64,000 nt of DNA from Metallyticus violacea (Eukaryota > Arthropoda > Insecta > Mantodea > Metallyticidae): the NCBI GenBank assembly GCA_030762175.1, contig CM060831.1, positions 142,379,001 to 142,443,000 on the forward strand, read 5' to 3'. Every line of letters starts with the position of its first letter. Position 1 is the first letter of the stretch. The notes beneath the pieces were generated by a model. That model was not told the origin of the DNA, did not search any database, and saw nothing but the letters and a program-made list of their open reading frames with translations. Positions 1 to 11,400 of this stretch are shown here, one piece after another. The position numbers were made by a program, and so were the translations under genes.

Positions 1-984
1 TTATACAACTGGAGCAATATGAATAGAATAACTCGTACAAATTGGCAATGTCTGAGAGCATGCCGTACTAATCTGACGAAGGAAATTGTCAATATTAACT
101 TGTGTAGTATTGTCATAATTATGTTACGTGTTTTATGTATGTCGTTTATTAGCAGCAATTCTGTCGGACCTGCATTATCAAACATTATATTTAGCATAAA
201 GCTTCCAGCAAGAAAATCTGAACTCAAGGTCTTTATAGTAAATTTTAATCTGTTAGCATCCGTCTGGTGAAGCCAACTTTTACAAAAGTAGATAAGCAGT
301 TACAATAAACTGGTAGCACGATTCCTTAGCCACAGAAGCCAAACAAGTGGCTAATAGCAAAGGCGAAACCTTAATGAGTAATGGGATTTCAGTCCCCATT
401 GCGTTAGCATCGCACACACTGAAAGTAAAAAGCAAATAGGCTCTATCTAAAATGCATGGAGAAGCTATTAAAAGGACAAATTAGCCTGCTTTCCCCGAAG
501 GAAACGAGAGAGCTACAAGCCGCGAGAGTTATTGTCAGAAAAGTGTAGCATTTCTTGAGTTCAAAGAACCTTGTGTCACAGCTGTGATACTATCAACCAT
601 GTATTCGCCACCTTCCAACTGCAAACATTTTGAAATGAATAATCATGAAATGTTACGAATAACATATTACGTTAATTTATGCAGTATTCTCTCTTATGTG
701 CCTTTAATTTACAAATTTAAGAAAAGCGAAAATGGTAACGAAAGATGGAACTGAGAAAAGCTATTCCCCAATGCTTTCTGTAACATTTTAATACAATATA
801 ATTTTCTCAGATGAAAATGTCGCGTTATTATGCATTTCACATGATACTTGAAAGGAGAGATGGCTCGCGACTTATGCGGGGAGAGAGGGCTTTATCTGTC
901 AAGTAAAACATTTAGCACTGCGTGCGCATCATCTATTCAAATGCTTAGGCAATGCGTTCTCATTGCGTTTACGAAAGCAGAATA
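1..984. other. No recognisable gene
   Basis: Moderately AT-rich sequence with only short chance frames. It lies where the N-terminal half of the adjacent hAT transposase would be expected, but I could not recognise a BED finger or the first catalytic block in any frame. Nothing else stands out. Confidence 0.5.
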
Positions 985-2089
985 TTAATATTGAGTTGTC
1001 AGCACATTCCTCTGACTAGCCATCTCTCCAGCTCCCAGCATTGGAGAGAATACTAGACTGTCTACAGGTAACAATGGAATCCTACCATGGGATAATTGTA
1101 TCGATATGGAATTATGTCTGGTATTATCTAAAAAATTAAACATAAAAGCGAAGAGTGCACCACCAGCCACTGCGTCCTCCATCCGCAAGACCTTGCTGTG
1201 AAGAAGATGCCATCTGGGCGAAAACGTGAAATTAATGAATTTTATTAAATCACGACCTATGAATACCAGGCTATTCAAAGTGTTGTGTGATGACATGGGA
1301 GTTTATGTACATGTTCACTTCTTCATATAGAAATAAGCAGGCTCTCTAGAGACAACGTTTGACTTGGTATTTGAAATGAGGGCTGAATTCAGAACCTATC
1401 TCACTGACAATGACTTTGCTTTGGGAGACATGTTATGTGACGAACGCTGGCTAGTAAAATTGGCATATTTAGGTGATATTTTTCAGAAAATTAATAATTT
1501 AAGCCTCTCACTTCAAAGAAAAACAGCAATAGTGTTTGACGCCAGCGAGAAAGTACAAGGGTTTAAAAAGAAAATAAAGTTTTAGGCGGAATTAGTGAAC
1601 AATGGCAATCTTGACAGCTTCCAAATGGCAAATAATTTATAGAAGAACTAGATTCAGACATACCTGGGGATATACCAAATGAGTTTCAAGTTCACCTACT
1701 AAGTTTTCTTAATAGTTTCAACGGGGAAAATTCCATGAAAAAACGAAAGAAAATGTTTGGGTTGTAAACCTATTCTCTGCTGTGTCAGACAACGCAGCAA
1801 TATGAATGCTTAATTGCATTTACATCAGATTCTATGATAAAAGATAATTTTTCAAATAAGAAGTTATTAACTTAGTTCTGGTGTTAGTTAAAATATGAAC
1901 TTAAAGTTAGTCTGATAGAACTAAAATCATCCTTTTGCTCTTCGTCACCACTTATTTTACGCAGGTACTAAAACAAAACACAGATCTCACCTACATGCAG
2001 AGCCAGATATTCGGCTCCAGCTGTCCCAAATTCAACTAGATGTAGCTAAGTTATGTAAATCAATTCTGTCTCATCTCTCATTAGAATAG
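985..2089 (+). pseudogene. hAT transposase remnant (ZBED5/SCAND3-like), C-terminal half
   Basis: Decayed hAT-superfamily cut-and-paste transposase, read through several frames. The frame at 1220-1330 gives VKLMNFIKSRPMNTRLF, typical of the insertion domain of ZBED5-like hAT proteins. The frame at 1364-1585 gives FELRAEF-like and LAYLGDIFQKINNLSLSLQ blocks that normally follow it. The frame at 1970-2089 gives HAEPDIRLQLSQIQLDVAKL and then a stop, which is the usual hAT C-terminal dimerisation end. The N-terminal zinc finger and first catalytic aspartate are not visible, and stops and frameshifts separate the blocks, so no working protein can be made. I see no convincing inverted terminal repeats. 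A domesticated ZBED-type host gene is less likely because no frame is intact. Family assignment is from remembered motifs, not a search. Confidence 0.8.
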
Positions 2090-2469
2090 TTCTTTTAGGG
2101 TCCCAAGTAGCATTTTTTTTTTGCAACATTAAAAATGGTTTTATGCCCAGATCTATGGGAATATATTATGGATTTATAGTTCTTGCTTTTAGTTCGTTTT
2201 AAAATATGTTGTCTTATTATGTTTTTGTTTGTTTGTTTTGTAATGTATGCATGTTTTACATGTCTAAAACTCTAAATTCTGATACCTTCTATCCTCAAAT
2301 AGTATGGTCACGTAAGTGCTAGATGAAAATGGGTGCTCCGTGATGAACTTTTGCACCGAAAGCTCCTTAACGTCCTCGGGCACTGTGGCGGCATAAGAAA
2401 ATATACTGTTGCATTATTTGCTAGATTTACACTTCCTGGTTACCTTAAGTATTTAAAGTTCAATTTACC

Positions 2470-2745
2470 GCCACAGGTGGCCAAGGTCGTTAATGCGCGG
2501 AATAGTGAGCGGGAGGTCTGGAGTTCAAATCCCGCCAGAATTGTCCTCTCTGACTGAGGTTTTTTCCAGGTTTTCCGCAATCTTCATAAATGGCAAATGC
2601 CGGGGAGGCACCCCTAAAATTTGGCCTGGAACTTTTCCTTCCATAAGAAAAAAAAAACTTTCCCAATATATCATTTCATCTCATGTATCATCAGTGTTCA
2701 TCGCCTGTGGTGCCTCTGTAGCAAAAACGGGCATTAAACACTATT
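2470..2745 (+). mobile_element. SINE2 family copy
   Basis: tRNA-derived SINE. The head at about 2475-2545 carries an A-box-like GTGGCCAAGGTCG and a B-box-like GGAGTTCAAATCC, as RNA polymerase III internal promoters do. The body contains the family core (GGCAAATGCCGGGGAGG, then a pyrimidine/A-rich stretch) and ends in GGGCATTAAACAC. At least five other copies of the same layout lie in this window. It has no coding capacity and would have been mobilised by a LINE reverse transcriptase. Confidence 0.85.
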
Positions 2746-2913
2746 CATTTTTTAAAGTTTAATTTGTAAAATGGAATATCGTCTGCGTTAAGTGACTCGA
2801 CTTTTGACTTCTTCAAGGTGGCAACTACTATTTCGGCAACAATTCGTTTCCGCCTTAACGTTATCTATTGGTCATTTGATTTGCTTGAAATTTAGTATCG
2901 TGAGAAGAATGAG

Positions 2914-2936
2914 TTTTTTTTTTTTTTTTTTTTTTT
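2914..2936. repeat. Poly-T tract
   Basis: An uninterrupted run of 23 T. No SINE or LINE body is recognisable next to it, so it may be the tail of a decayed retroposon or simple slippage. Confidence 0.9.
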
Positions 2937-3780
2937 GTCAAAAGTATAGAAGTCGCATTTTTACTGAAATCAGCATCCAAAACTCTATAAAAACCAACTA
3001 TTAGTTTTTTAGGTAAGTGCACTTGTGATTGCAATTTTGTTAACTGAAAAGGAAATGAATTGCATTAAAATTGATTTACACGTGGGTGTAGAAAAACCTT
3101 GAGATATAACCTAAGGAGAATTAATCTTCAGAGACAAGGGGCAAAAACTGTTGAATAGCACTATCCTAAAGCTCGAACGAACAAGCCTATGAAGATAATG
3201 AAGACGTGATGACGAGCCACTTTTGATTACAAGAGATCTGTATAATAGAGTAAGTTGGAAGAAGATATATAATTACACGGGTTTGTTTTTCTAACCGATG
3301 GAAAGTTTTGGTAACAATCGTTGTCGTTGGATCATAGAAATTGCAGTAGACAAAAGAGCTCCATAATTCAACAGCTGGCAGATAAAGCAAGGCAGTCTAA
3401 ATTCGATACACGCAGTGCACGGCTCAGGTTTTATTTTCTACGATCCATAAGTCAAACCTGTTCTTGATGTGTGTCTGATCTGTCGGGTTCTTTTTGCAAA
3501 AGACATTTTCCTTTCTCGTATCGACAGAGCTTGTATTACTACAGTTGCGGAATTCGCTTAGCAGTGTTACGCTTTTTTTGGCGCGTTCGTATGCAATGTA
3601 GCTCTCTCCTTCTGATCCTGCAGAAAATACTTTTAGACATTTTCGTACCTCTTTGCCCTCGAAAGTATTGGATCTCATGGCTTTCGAATATTTGTGCCTA
3701 CATTTCGTAAGTTACAAACAATAAAGAAGGATTGTTTTATGAACTGTATCTTAATGCGCAATTTGTTATGGGGTAGATAA
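2937..3780. other. No recognisable gene
   Basis: Only short overlapping frames on both strands. I see no repeat family, motif or promoter here. Confidence 0.5.
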
Positions 3781-4761
3781 GGACCCTATTCCACAAAAGT
3801 GTGGTCTAATAAATTCAAGTGTATGTATTTGTAATTTTTAGTTATTAGTAAAATTGTGTTCCACAAAGGTTTTTGCTACCCTTGTACTTTACAACTACAC
3901 ACTTACAAATGCACAAGTGATTTTTCGTTGTTCTGTTCTACAGAAGGATTAATATTTGTTAGGCACTGGCAATTTGTATAACTTTTTCTAAAAGTATAGA
4001 AATATGGATAACTGCAAATACTAGCACAAATTGAGTATGTTTTTAATGATTTTGGGAATCGGTTGACATAAACGTGCTAGCGAAAGTAATGATAATGATG
4101 AGTAGGAATATGCATAAAGAGGTAATAAATTAATATTTGTGTATAATGATAAAGTTAGGTTAAGTGCAATTAAAGTACAGCTTATGACTGATATTGACGT
4201 TTCCTGTTTCAGATGCATATTTCAGACCAGTATCTTAGTTAATGCATTTTTAAGGTAGCTACATGCCATGAAAATAATTTATTTTCATTCTTCATTCTCT
4301 TTATTATATACCCTTTTGACACAATTTTCTCAGTTTTTTGCTTATGAGAACGTGATTGTCAAGCAATGTAAACAAATAAAGTTAATGAAGAGAGCAATCG
4401 ATTAGCTCGATTCTCTTCCATCTCTCGACAATTGATGCTCCTAAATGTGGTTGTATGGGACCGTCATCTCAAAGTAGAATATTACGCCTAAATATAAATA
4501 AATGCATAATAAAGTATTTAAATTATCATTATATCTGCGAAAAAATACAACACCCACTAAGTAGGAATGACAATAATTCGCTGTGTGCATTAAAAATCCC
4601 TAAGGAATATACATGACGAAATACTTTACCTAATGACGAAATACTTTACAATGGTTGCACTTCTTTCGTGGAACAGAAAGTTACAAGATTATATATAAAT
4701 GATAAGTACTTGTATTAATATTTTTGTACGTATTAAACCATACTTTTGTGGAACAGGGCCC
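3781..4761. mobile_element. Terminal-inverted-repeat element, non-coding (MITE-like)
   Basis: The two ends are inverted repeats. The left end starts GGACCCTATTCCACAAAAG and the reverse complement of the right end starts GGGCCCTGTTCCACAAAAG; they agree at 27 of the first 31 positions. Related TTCCAC(A/G)AA(A)G motifs recur inside near 3853 and, inverted, near 4672, with a diverged copy near 3933, so there are subterminal repeats as well. The 981-bp interior is AT-rich with no useful frame. I could not find a clear target-site duplication, so the superfamily is open. A non-autonomous DNA transposon is the best reading. Confidence 0.75.
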
Positions 4762-5239
4762 AGGTTGGCATGCATATATATACACCGAGAACGCAGGGTC
4801 ATATGCATAATCACAAATACCTGAGTTTAGATATTATATTTTTATATTTAATTCGAATAAAATCTGTTCTTGAGTATTCGAATCTGAAGATATAAATCTA
4901 ATTTTAATTTGCTTTTTTATTAGGTTTTGGCAATAATACATTTCCAATCAATAAAGCCTTTCGAAATAATATTTCGGATACAATAAAGAAATGCTAATTT
5001 ATAAAAAAGAACAATTAGAGTTATATGAATGAATGTTAATTTATTCAATACTCAATGCAATAAATGCAAATCAAATACAAAACTGAACAGACATCCTATT
5101 ATCTTATACTATTTTGTATTTTAATTGAAAATACTTCAACTAATATTTTATTTTATTTTAATTACTGATTTTCTTATTGATACAACATCGTGCCTATAAT
5201 TGGATTTATGCATATAATTAAAACAGTCATCTCTAATAG

Positions 5240-5561
5240 TTTTCAGCATATTTTATTTAATTAATTTGTTTAATCATTTTCTCCTCTTTTTCGCTAAACA
5301 ATTTCCTATTTCTTAACACATTTGTCTATGAACTACCAAAAATCTTATTCCCAAATACTTTTGTTAAAAGATTTCTCCTCTTCTCCAAATGCGATTTCTC
5401 TCTCAATAACTAGTTTCTTTCCAGTCTAATAAACTATGCCAGATATTAATTATCCTTCTGTTCTCGATTTTACTTATTGATTCTTTCCCATACTCTTTTC
5501 AACTTGACAACTCAGTTCTGATCCCAGGCAAACCCTTCTGTATCATCCTTATTGCAACATT

Positions 5562-5605
<44 letters not shown>

Positions 5606-6060
5606 TTAAGGATTTTTTGTTACAAAATCTACCAATAATTTCTTAAATTTCTATATCTTCAATCCTGAACTTATTTTTTTTTTTTAAAAACCTTTCCTTT
5701 TATTTACCTATCTTTCCATATTTCTCCCTTTCCAAAATAACTTTAATCGTACTGTCCTAGGTCTGTCTTTGTTTTGTCCTTTCTTGTAAAATTTAACTTT
5801 ATCTTGATTTTCCTCTCGCCTGTTGATCCTGAACCAATTCTTTAATGTACTTTTCACTATTTTCCCCTTACTTCCTATTCGTCCTGACTCTGCTTGAGCT
5901 ATCCCATTAAGTGAAGCTCTCGGTAGAACCAAAATTAGTTTACAGAAAGGTCTGTGAATCAAATCTGTATTTACCCATCTCTCGAACATCCGCAAGTCTC
6001 TACCCCATATAGCATTCTGTCTCAACTATTGCTGCATAAACTCTTTCCAACCATTTAAGA
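5240..6060 (-). pseudogene. LINE ORF2 C-terminal remnant
   Basis: Remnant of the region downstream of the reverse transcriptase in a non-LTR retrotransposon. The clearest part is the open frame 5708-6025, which contains FCKLILVLPRASLNGIAQAE followed by a basic stretch around LKNWFRINRREENQ. This matches the 'GRFCK..L.VPR...NG.A..ELGR' block common in insect LINE proteins. Beyond a (TA)n interruption, 5240-5560 gives fragments such as NRKLFSEKEEKMIKQIN that resemble the extreme C-terminus. The reading frame is broken by stops and the microsatellite. A related segment on the other strand lies at 43.9-44.3 kb. Confidence is good for the central ORF and weaker for the left part. Confidence 0.65.
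5564..5602. repeat. (TA)n microsatellite
   Basis: About 19 uninterrupted AT dinucleotides, lying inside the LINE remnant. Confidence 0.95.
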
Positions 6061-6329
6061 GTTATAGAAGAACCAAATATAAGATCGCTATTCATATAAC
6101 TTTTGACCATGGTCAGTCAATATGTACTTCCGTAATACCATGCACCCCAATCAGTCACTGGCCGTGGGCTGCAACCAAACAATACCAGACATTAATCGAC
6201 CCGTAATCTCCCTGCCCAAAGTCATATTTCAGACGCTTGAGTTAACTTTCACAGTCAATTGATGCCGTATTTACAGTGCGTTCAGTTGCTCTTAGTATGC
6301 GAGTGAATTTATTATTGTGTGTGAATTAA

Positions 6330-6545
6330 TTGCAATGTTTTGAAACGCCACCTCAAAAATTAACACCAGAACAGAGAACATTTGAGCATAGCTTTTATGT
6401 GAAAACTGAATATTTTAGAGCATTGTATAGGCCCCTCGAGGAGTTTCAGTCCCTCAAAAGAGCCACTTTCATAGAAGACGCTGCGGCAGAAACCTTTCAA
6501 AAATGCAAATCACCGTCACCAGAACCTGCCCCCCCCCCCCCTCGC
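6330..6545 (+). pseudogene. Possible N-terminal fragment of a Tc1/mariner-class transposase
   Basis: The frame encodes KLTPEQRTFEHSFYVKTE after an in-frame ATG at 6333. It resembles the start of arthropod DUF4817-type transposases, where a 'TP.QR.F....Y..T.S....' helix precedes the helix-turn-helix. After about 50 codons the frame runs into a proline-rich stretch created by a C-run (6530-6542). Similarity is loose and I cannot exclude a first exon of something else. Confidence 0.3.
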
Positions 6546-6551
6546 CTTAAC

Positions 6552-6645
6552 ACTTTCCACCCTGTAACAGAATCAATGGAATGAAATGCGAGAGTGGGAA
6601 GGTCGTAGTAAGAAACTATCCATTCGCCTAAGTGACCAAGAATTT
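6552..6645 (-). mobile_element. Possible SINE4 fragment
   Basis: CTGTAACAGAATCAATGGAA and the following purine-rich stretch resemble the downstream body of the SINE4 copy at 18.16-18.35 kb. CGCCTAAGTGACCA resembles the copy at 54.4 kb. The tRNA-like head is absent, so this is a partial copy at best. Confidence 0.35.
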
Positions 6646-6649
6646 CAAG

Positions 6650-8060
6650 CTTTGCCGCATGAATCAGCCATTCGAAATGTTGTAAGAAAACTTGTTTTTT
6701 TCTTATATTTAGGCGAGCAGGATCAATAAACGATAAAATTACTAACCGAAAACGACGTGTTTCAATGCAGTAAAAACTTGACGACATTAAAGAAACATTT
6801 TCCAAAGTAAATCTCTACTTCGTGTAGCACAGGAAATAAGCATTTTATAAAGCCCAATCTGTGAAACTAGTAAATAGCTTAAATTGAAATTTTACACGGT
6901 GATTGTAATCCAGGAATCTAAGCAAGTTGCGTGAATTGAGTTTTGCAGAATATTTTTAATTAGTAGTTAGTACTTTCCCCAATGAAATTTGGTTCACTTA
7001 TTTTCAAAACTATGAACATAGAAGCACAGAACCTCAACGATGAATTAACGAAATTTCCTGCTTAACGAAACTACTCCAAGAATTTAGGAGACTGAAATTA
7101 TGCTTGTGAAGGCAAATTTTATCTGAAGACCTCAGAATGCCTGAATGTAAACGGACAGCATTTGGAACATTTGCTACAACCTAAGTAGTACTCATTAAAC
7201 CATTTAAATGCTGCCCGCTTTTATTCCTCATTACCAACTTATAAGAATTAGGCCTAAGCCCTGTTCCAGGTCCTGACAGACTGTATGGACCATTAAAACT
7301 CGGCTACACTTAGCGCCTACAGATGTCAGGTGGTCAGCGAATCGCTTTCAGGTGCCATCTAATGTGATGTTAATATTACTTAGTAATTCTATCCAGGAAC
7401 CTAATTGTTGTTGTTGTTGTTGTTGTTGTTATTATTATTATTGTTATTTTACAAATATGAAGTTATTTTAATGTGCCATAAAATCACCGAGGCCATTAAT
7501 TTTAAGTTATGCTACTTTGGATATACGAGGAGGTGTTATGTGTAAATAGGGCAGGAGTTCTGTAGGTCAGCCCGCCACTGCAATCCGCGAGTGGCCATCA
7601 GATATCTGATTCAGCCGAACGGTGGTAAAATATTGGCAATTAAAAATAAAAATAGGCAAAAATTGCACAAATTTAGACAAATAACTTCTTGGTTTGTGCA
7701 CCAAGGTAAATGAGTACAAAAATATTTCATACCTAGAATTAGAATACTAATTGTATCTTACACACAGAAAGAGTTATCACAAGCCAGCACTCTCAAGTCA
7801 AAGTAGTACAGCTGACTTCTCGCTCTGTCTCGTTCGATCATACGTAGACGTAATTAGCAAGATCCGCGTGTTCGAAGCAAAGCACTGTAACGAAATTATT
7901 ATAATGGGAGTTCTTTCGCACGGTACACCAAAATGCTGGTGACATATTTTCTGTCAGAGAGAGAATAATCGGCCGGTATTTTGTTTGTACTATTGCCCAT
8001 GTTTTAAAATCTTATATTAAACATAACTCATGCACATTTATAGAACATGTGTTATAAGTC
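6650..8060. other. No recognisable gene
   Basis: Apart from a trinucleotide repeat at 7406-7447, no motif, repeat family or credible frame was seen. Frames such as that at 7751-7942 are short and lack any recognised pattern. Confidence 0.5.
7406..7447. repeat. (TTG)n(TTA)n compound microsatellite
   Basis: About seven TTG units run into TTA units. Confidence 0.95.
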
Positions 8061-8062
8061 TG

Positions 8063-8334
8063 CTCTGGTGGTCTAGTGTTAGCCATACTTTACCTCGTAG
8101 GACGAAGGTTGCGGGTTCGATCCCGGCCAGGGTCGATGGATTTTTTTTCGGAAAAATCCTAATTATGACTTCCTTTGTAGATCCCGTGTCGTAGATTTAC
8201 ATCACTAAAAAGAACCTCAAGAATGAAAGAAGAGGCCTTTGAGCAAAATTTATCGGTCGTTTCATGCCCCGAATTAAATGGGACGCTCAGGACGTGAGAT
8301 GTTAAAGTGCTCCGTAAATAAACCAAACCAACAA
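8063..8334 (+). mobile_element. SINE1 family copy
   Basis: tRNA-headed SINE. The A box TGGTCTAGTGTTAGCC and B box GGTTCGATCCC lie in the first 75 bp, as in a tRNA gene. The body follows the family order: GATGGATTTTTT, CTTC block, GTGTCGTA hairpin, AACCTCAAG, GAGCAAAATTTAT, then GGGACGCT and GAGATGTTAAAG before an A-rich tail ending in AAATAAACCAAACC. The copy is full length but diverged, for example with a deletion in the CTTC block. Confidence 0.9.
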
Positions 8335-8987
8335 CGTATGGTATACGCTGATATACGTTTTTATAGCATAGCCTTGGTTTTTTTCGAGTCCATGTTCTTC
8401 AAAGTTTCTGATTTTCACAAATATTGGATAAATTTATCACATAAAAATAACTGATGGACTTAAAGAAAAAAAGCCTACATAAGCATATATCTTTTGACCC
8501 TTTATATACAAATATTTTTCAAGGAATAACACTTTCTAAAGTTTTTGGTGTCCGAGTTAATATGCATTGGCCAGTATAGAGTTTATGGATGATGTTTTAC
8601 AGAACTCTGACATAAATCACGTTTTATGTATACTTTTATATCATTATATATTAGTATTTTAATGTTGGGTAGTTTATTGCCCGCTACAAGAGGTGGAACT
8701 GAATTATGAAAACGCCATTATTGTGGTTTTTATGGCGATTTTGTGTTGTCCCAAGTATTGTTACAGCTGAAGAATGATAACCAAATACTCCCAATGAACA
8801 AGAATTCGGACAGTCTTTTCATAATACTCAATTACTTCCTGAAACAAGAACGTCAGTCTGTTTTGTGATTGTATCCAATATATTCCCCGCGTTTTATGTA
8901 TTGTAACAACAGCATTGTCTTGTTTAAGGAAGATATTTTAAAACTAAGTAGGATATCGCTCATTTTAGCGGACTATTAGCACAGCTA

Positions 8988-9164
8988 CGAAGGCTCCCTT
9001 AGGAAGAGTCCTGTGTCGTAGATTTACGACACGAAAAATAACCTCAAGCCTGAAAAAAGAGACCTCCGAGCAAAATTTATTGGCCGTTTCATGCCCTGAA
9101 TTGAATGGGACGCTGATGACCTGAGATGTTAAAGAGCATCCGTAAATAAATCAAATCAACAAGA
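8988..9164 (+). mobile_element. SINE1, 5'-truncated copy
   Basis: Matches the 3' two thirds of SINE1, from the CTTC block through the GGGACGCT...GAGATGTTAAAG tail to AAATAAATCAAATC. The tRNA-like promoter is missing, as expected for a retroposon truncated during reverse transcription. It keeps a perfect 8-bp hairpin at 9013-9032. Confidence 0.88.
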
Positions 9165-9289
9165 GCTACGAAGATAATATTTAGTGTTTATAATTTCCTT
9201 AAAAATTATGGAGGGAAAAAATGTCAAGATCTTCAGTAAGTTTTAAAAACAGTTTATGGAGATTCATTTAAGGGAAGCATTAAAGGGAA

Positions 9290-9302
9290 GGGGGGGGGGG
9301 GG
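9290..9302. repeat. Poly-G tract
   Basis: A run of about 13 G in otherwise AT-rich DNA. Confidence 0.9.
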
Positions 9303-10999
9303 TCAAAATAATGTTTTGTTTTTGTACCATTTTAATGTTTGGAGTTTTCTGTTTATTTTGATATGATTTCCATTAATGTTTCTTGGTATAAGTATTTTAA
9401 TAAATGTGTAATTATGTCACTACAGAAGCCATTTTGGGGGTTTTTCGCGAACACTTATTCAGTTAAAATTCTGCATCTCAGCAACTATTTGCTCTAGAAG
9501 GCTGTGGTTTGGCTTAAATAATAGAAAAAGCTACATTTAAAAAACTGGCAGTGTATTTTTTTCATGACATCATCCTTTTTTGTTTTAAAACGGAGGGTTT
9601 TAGCTGGTATTTCCTTAAAAAAATATTTTTCTCTAATAATATTTTTTGTCTGCAATTATTGAAAAACTGTGTTTTTTGCATAATTTTTCCATTTTTTTTA
9701 GAATCAGTATAAGCTATTACTTTGAAATTTTTATCACTTATTCATGATCTATTATAGTAGAGCTAGGACAAAATGTGACAATGTAAGATAAGTAATTAAT
9801 AAATAAAATGTTGGAAAAAATAGAAAAAAGCAAACAATTAAAAATAATTTACAATTTGCTTCAGAGTCACGGTATAGTAGTGAAAACAGATCAACAACTT
9901 TCAATTATGTGCAATTGTATGCTGGTAAAGTTTCATTTCATCAGTTTTAATATGTGAAAAAATGGGAATTAAATTTGGTAAATTTAACATCACAAGGATA
10001 GGCCTCTCTTACTCCCCCTAACGCAAATGTTAGGCATAGTTTATTACTGATGCAAAAAAGAAGGTTTGACAATGACGCGCTTGTACATAATTCGCTCTCG
10101 CGATTTTAAATGATACAGAAATAAATATTGAAAAAGGCATTTTTTTAATCGCAAATGAGTTATAATGGTTAAATAATTATTTATTGTTGAAGTGTGAAAT
10201 TTTGATGAACTAATATGCAATGGTTCTAGTTATTTTCATCTGTTCTTACATACTTATTTCTTATACACTGGCTGCAGCTGATCTTTCGACTTGTGTGTGC
10301 GAAACAGGGTTACGTAATCTTTTCAAATTCACTAGTGCGAAAGTTTGTGATCGTTGCGAAGTTTCGAAAGCTCTCCAGCAGCCCAGTTTTGAAACTCCGT
10401 CGTTAAAAACTAATGGGGAAAAGTCACTTTTGTTCGTATTATTTATTGTTTGGAGCAAAGTGCTGTATCTAGCTCGCATCTCTTGACGATGGTGGCGCGG
10501 ACGAAAACTTAGGAAATGTACTTTATTCTGCTGCAAGAGCAAGAAACGAGAAAACTCCATTTAGTCCCTTGTTTGCCTCGCAGCGATAAAAGCATTCTGG
10601 TTCTCATTCTTTTGTCACTAAAATGCACACATTTTTGCATTTGTTGAAGTGTAGTCATTTGTTAAACAACTGCAAAGAGCATCATGTCAGAAAAATTGTT
10701 TGCTTCATAACCTAAAGATTTATATTCAAATCGTGATAGTTTCGAGATACAAAGTATTTGCTCGTTCGGAAATTAATGCCGATTTTGTGATTTAAACTTT
10801 AATAAAGCAAAGTAAAGAAATTAAATTTATTAATAAAAATAACCGGCATGTGTACATTTGCTCACTAGTAGCAAGTGTTAATGCCTTTTTCTAAAAGAAT
10901 CGTGCCTTCTACAGATGATGAAATTTCTAAATGCTATCCAAGTTTCTCCTTGGTTATTAAGGGCTTTATTCTTCAGGAATCTGTCGGTTATTTGAACGA
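9303..10999. other. No recognisable gene
   Basis: AT-rich, with long T-rich patches around 9540-9720. The best frame, 10220-10486, starts with a hydrophobic leader and contains several cysteines. A frame of similar size overlaps it on the other strand, there is no supporting context, and I do not call it a gene. Confidence 0.5.
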
Positions 11000-11400
11000 G
11001 TTAAAGTCATTTGGTAAAAGTTCAGATAAATATGTTAGGATGAGGTAAAGTTTCGCAGCCCAGTTCTAACAATTTCTGAGACACGTGTGGCCGGGCGTTA
11101 TCATGAAGAAGAGCAAGCTCTTTTCTAATGATTAGAGCTGAATATATATATAGCAGATTTTTATGCTCTTTGTCAATCTCTTGATAATATTTGTCCAAAG
11201 TAATCCTTTCGATACGACGCAGAGATTTGTAGTGTATTAAAACAGCCCCAAACCATACAATCATGTAATTTTGGTTTTAAGAAGTGTTTGATGCTTCATG
11301 GCATTCAGCCATTTAGCCGATCATTTTCGGTGTTACATAGAAAATCCCTTTTCATCGCAGCATAGTACAATCCCAAAAAGTGATCAATTTTACATTTTAC
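11000..11400 (-). pseudogene. Mariner transposase remnant, catalytic core
   Basis: A mariner-type (DD34D) transposase fragment. The open frame 11022-11264 contains ELALLHDNARPHVSQKLLEL, whose HDN carries the second catalytic aspartate, followed by ETLPHPN. The frame is lost just before the PYSPDL motif with the third aspartate would appear. Upstream residues (WFGAVLIHY, ITLDKYYQEID) match the SETMAR-like group. The N-terminal DNA-binding region is missing and no terminal repeats were seen, so it is a dead fragment. Confidence 0.88.

Noticed and set aside
10220..10486. 88-codon frame with a signal-peptide-like start and several cysteines
   Set aside because: A 99-codon frame overlaps on the other strand and there is no recognised family or supporting context.
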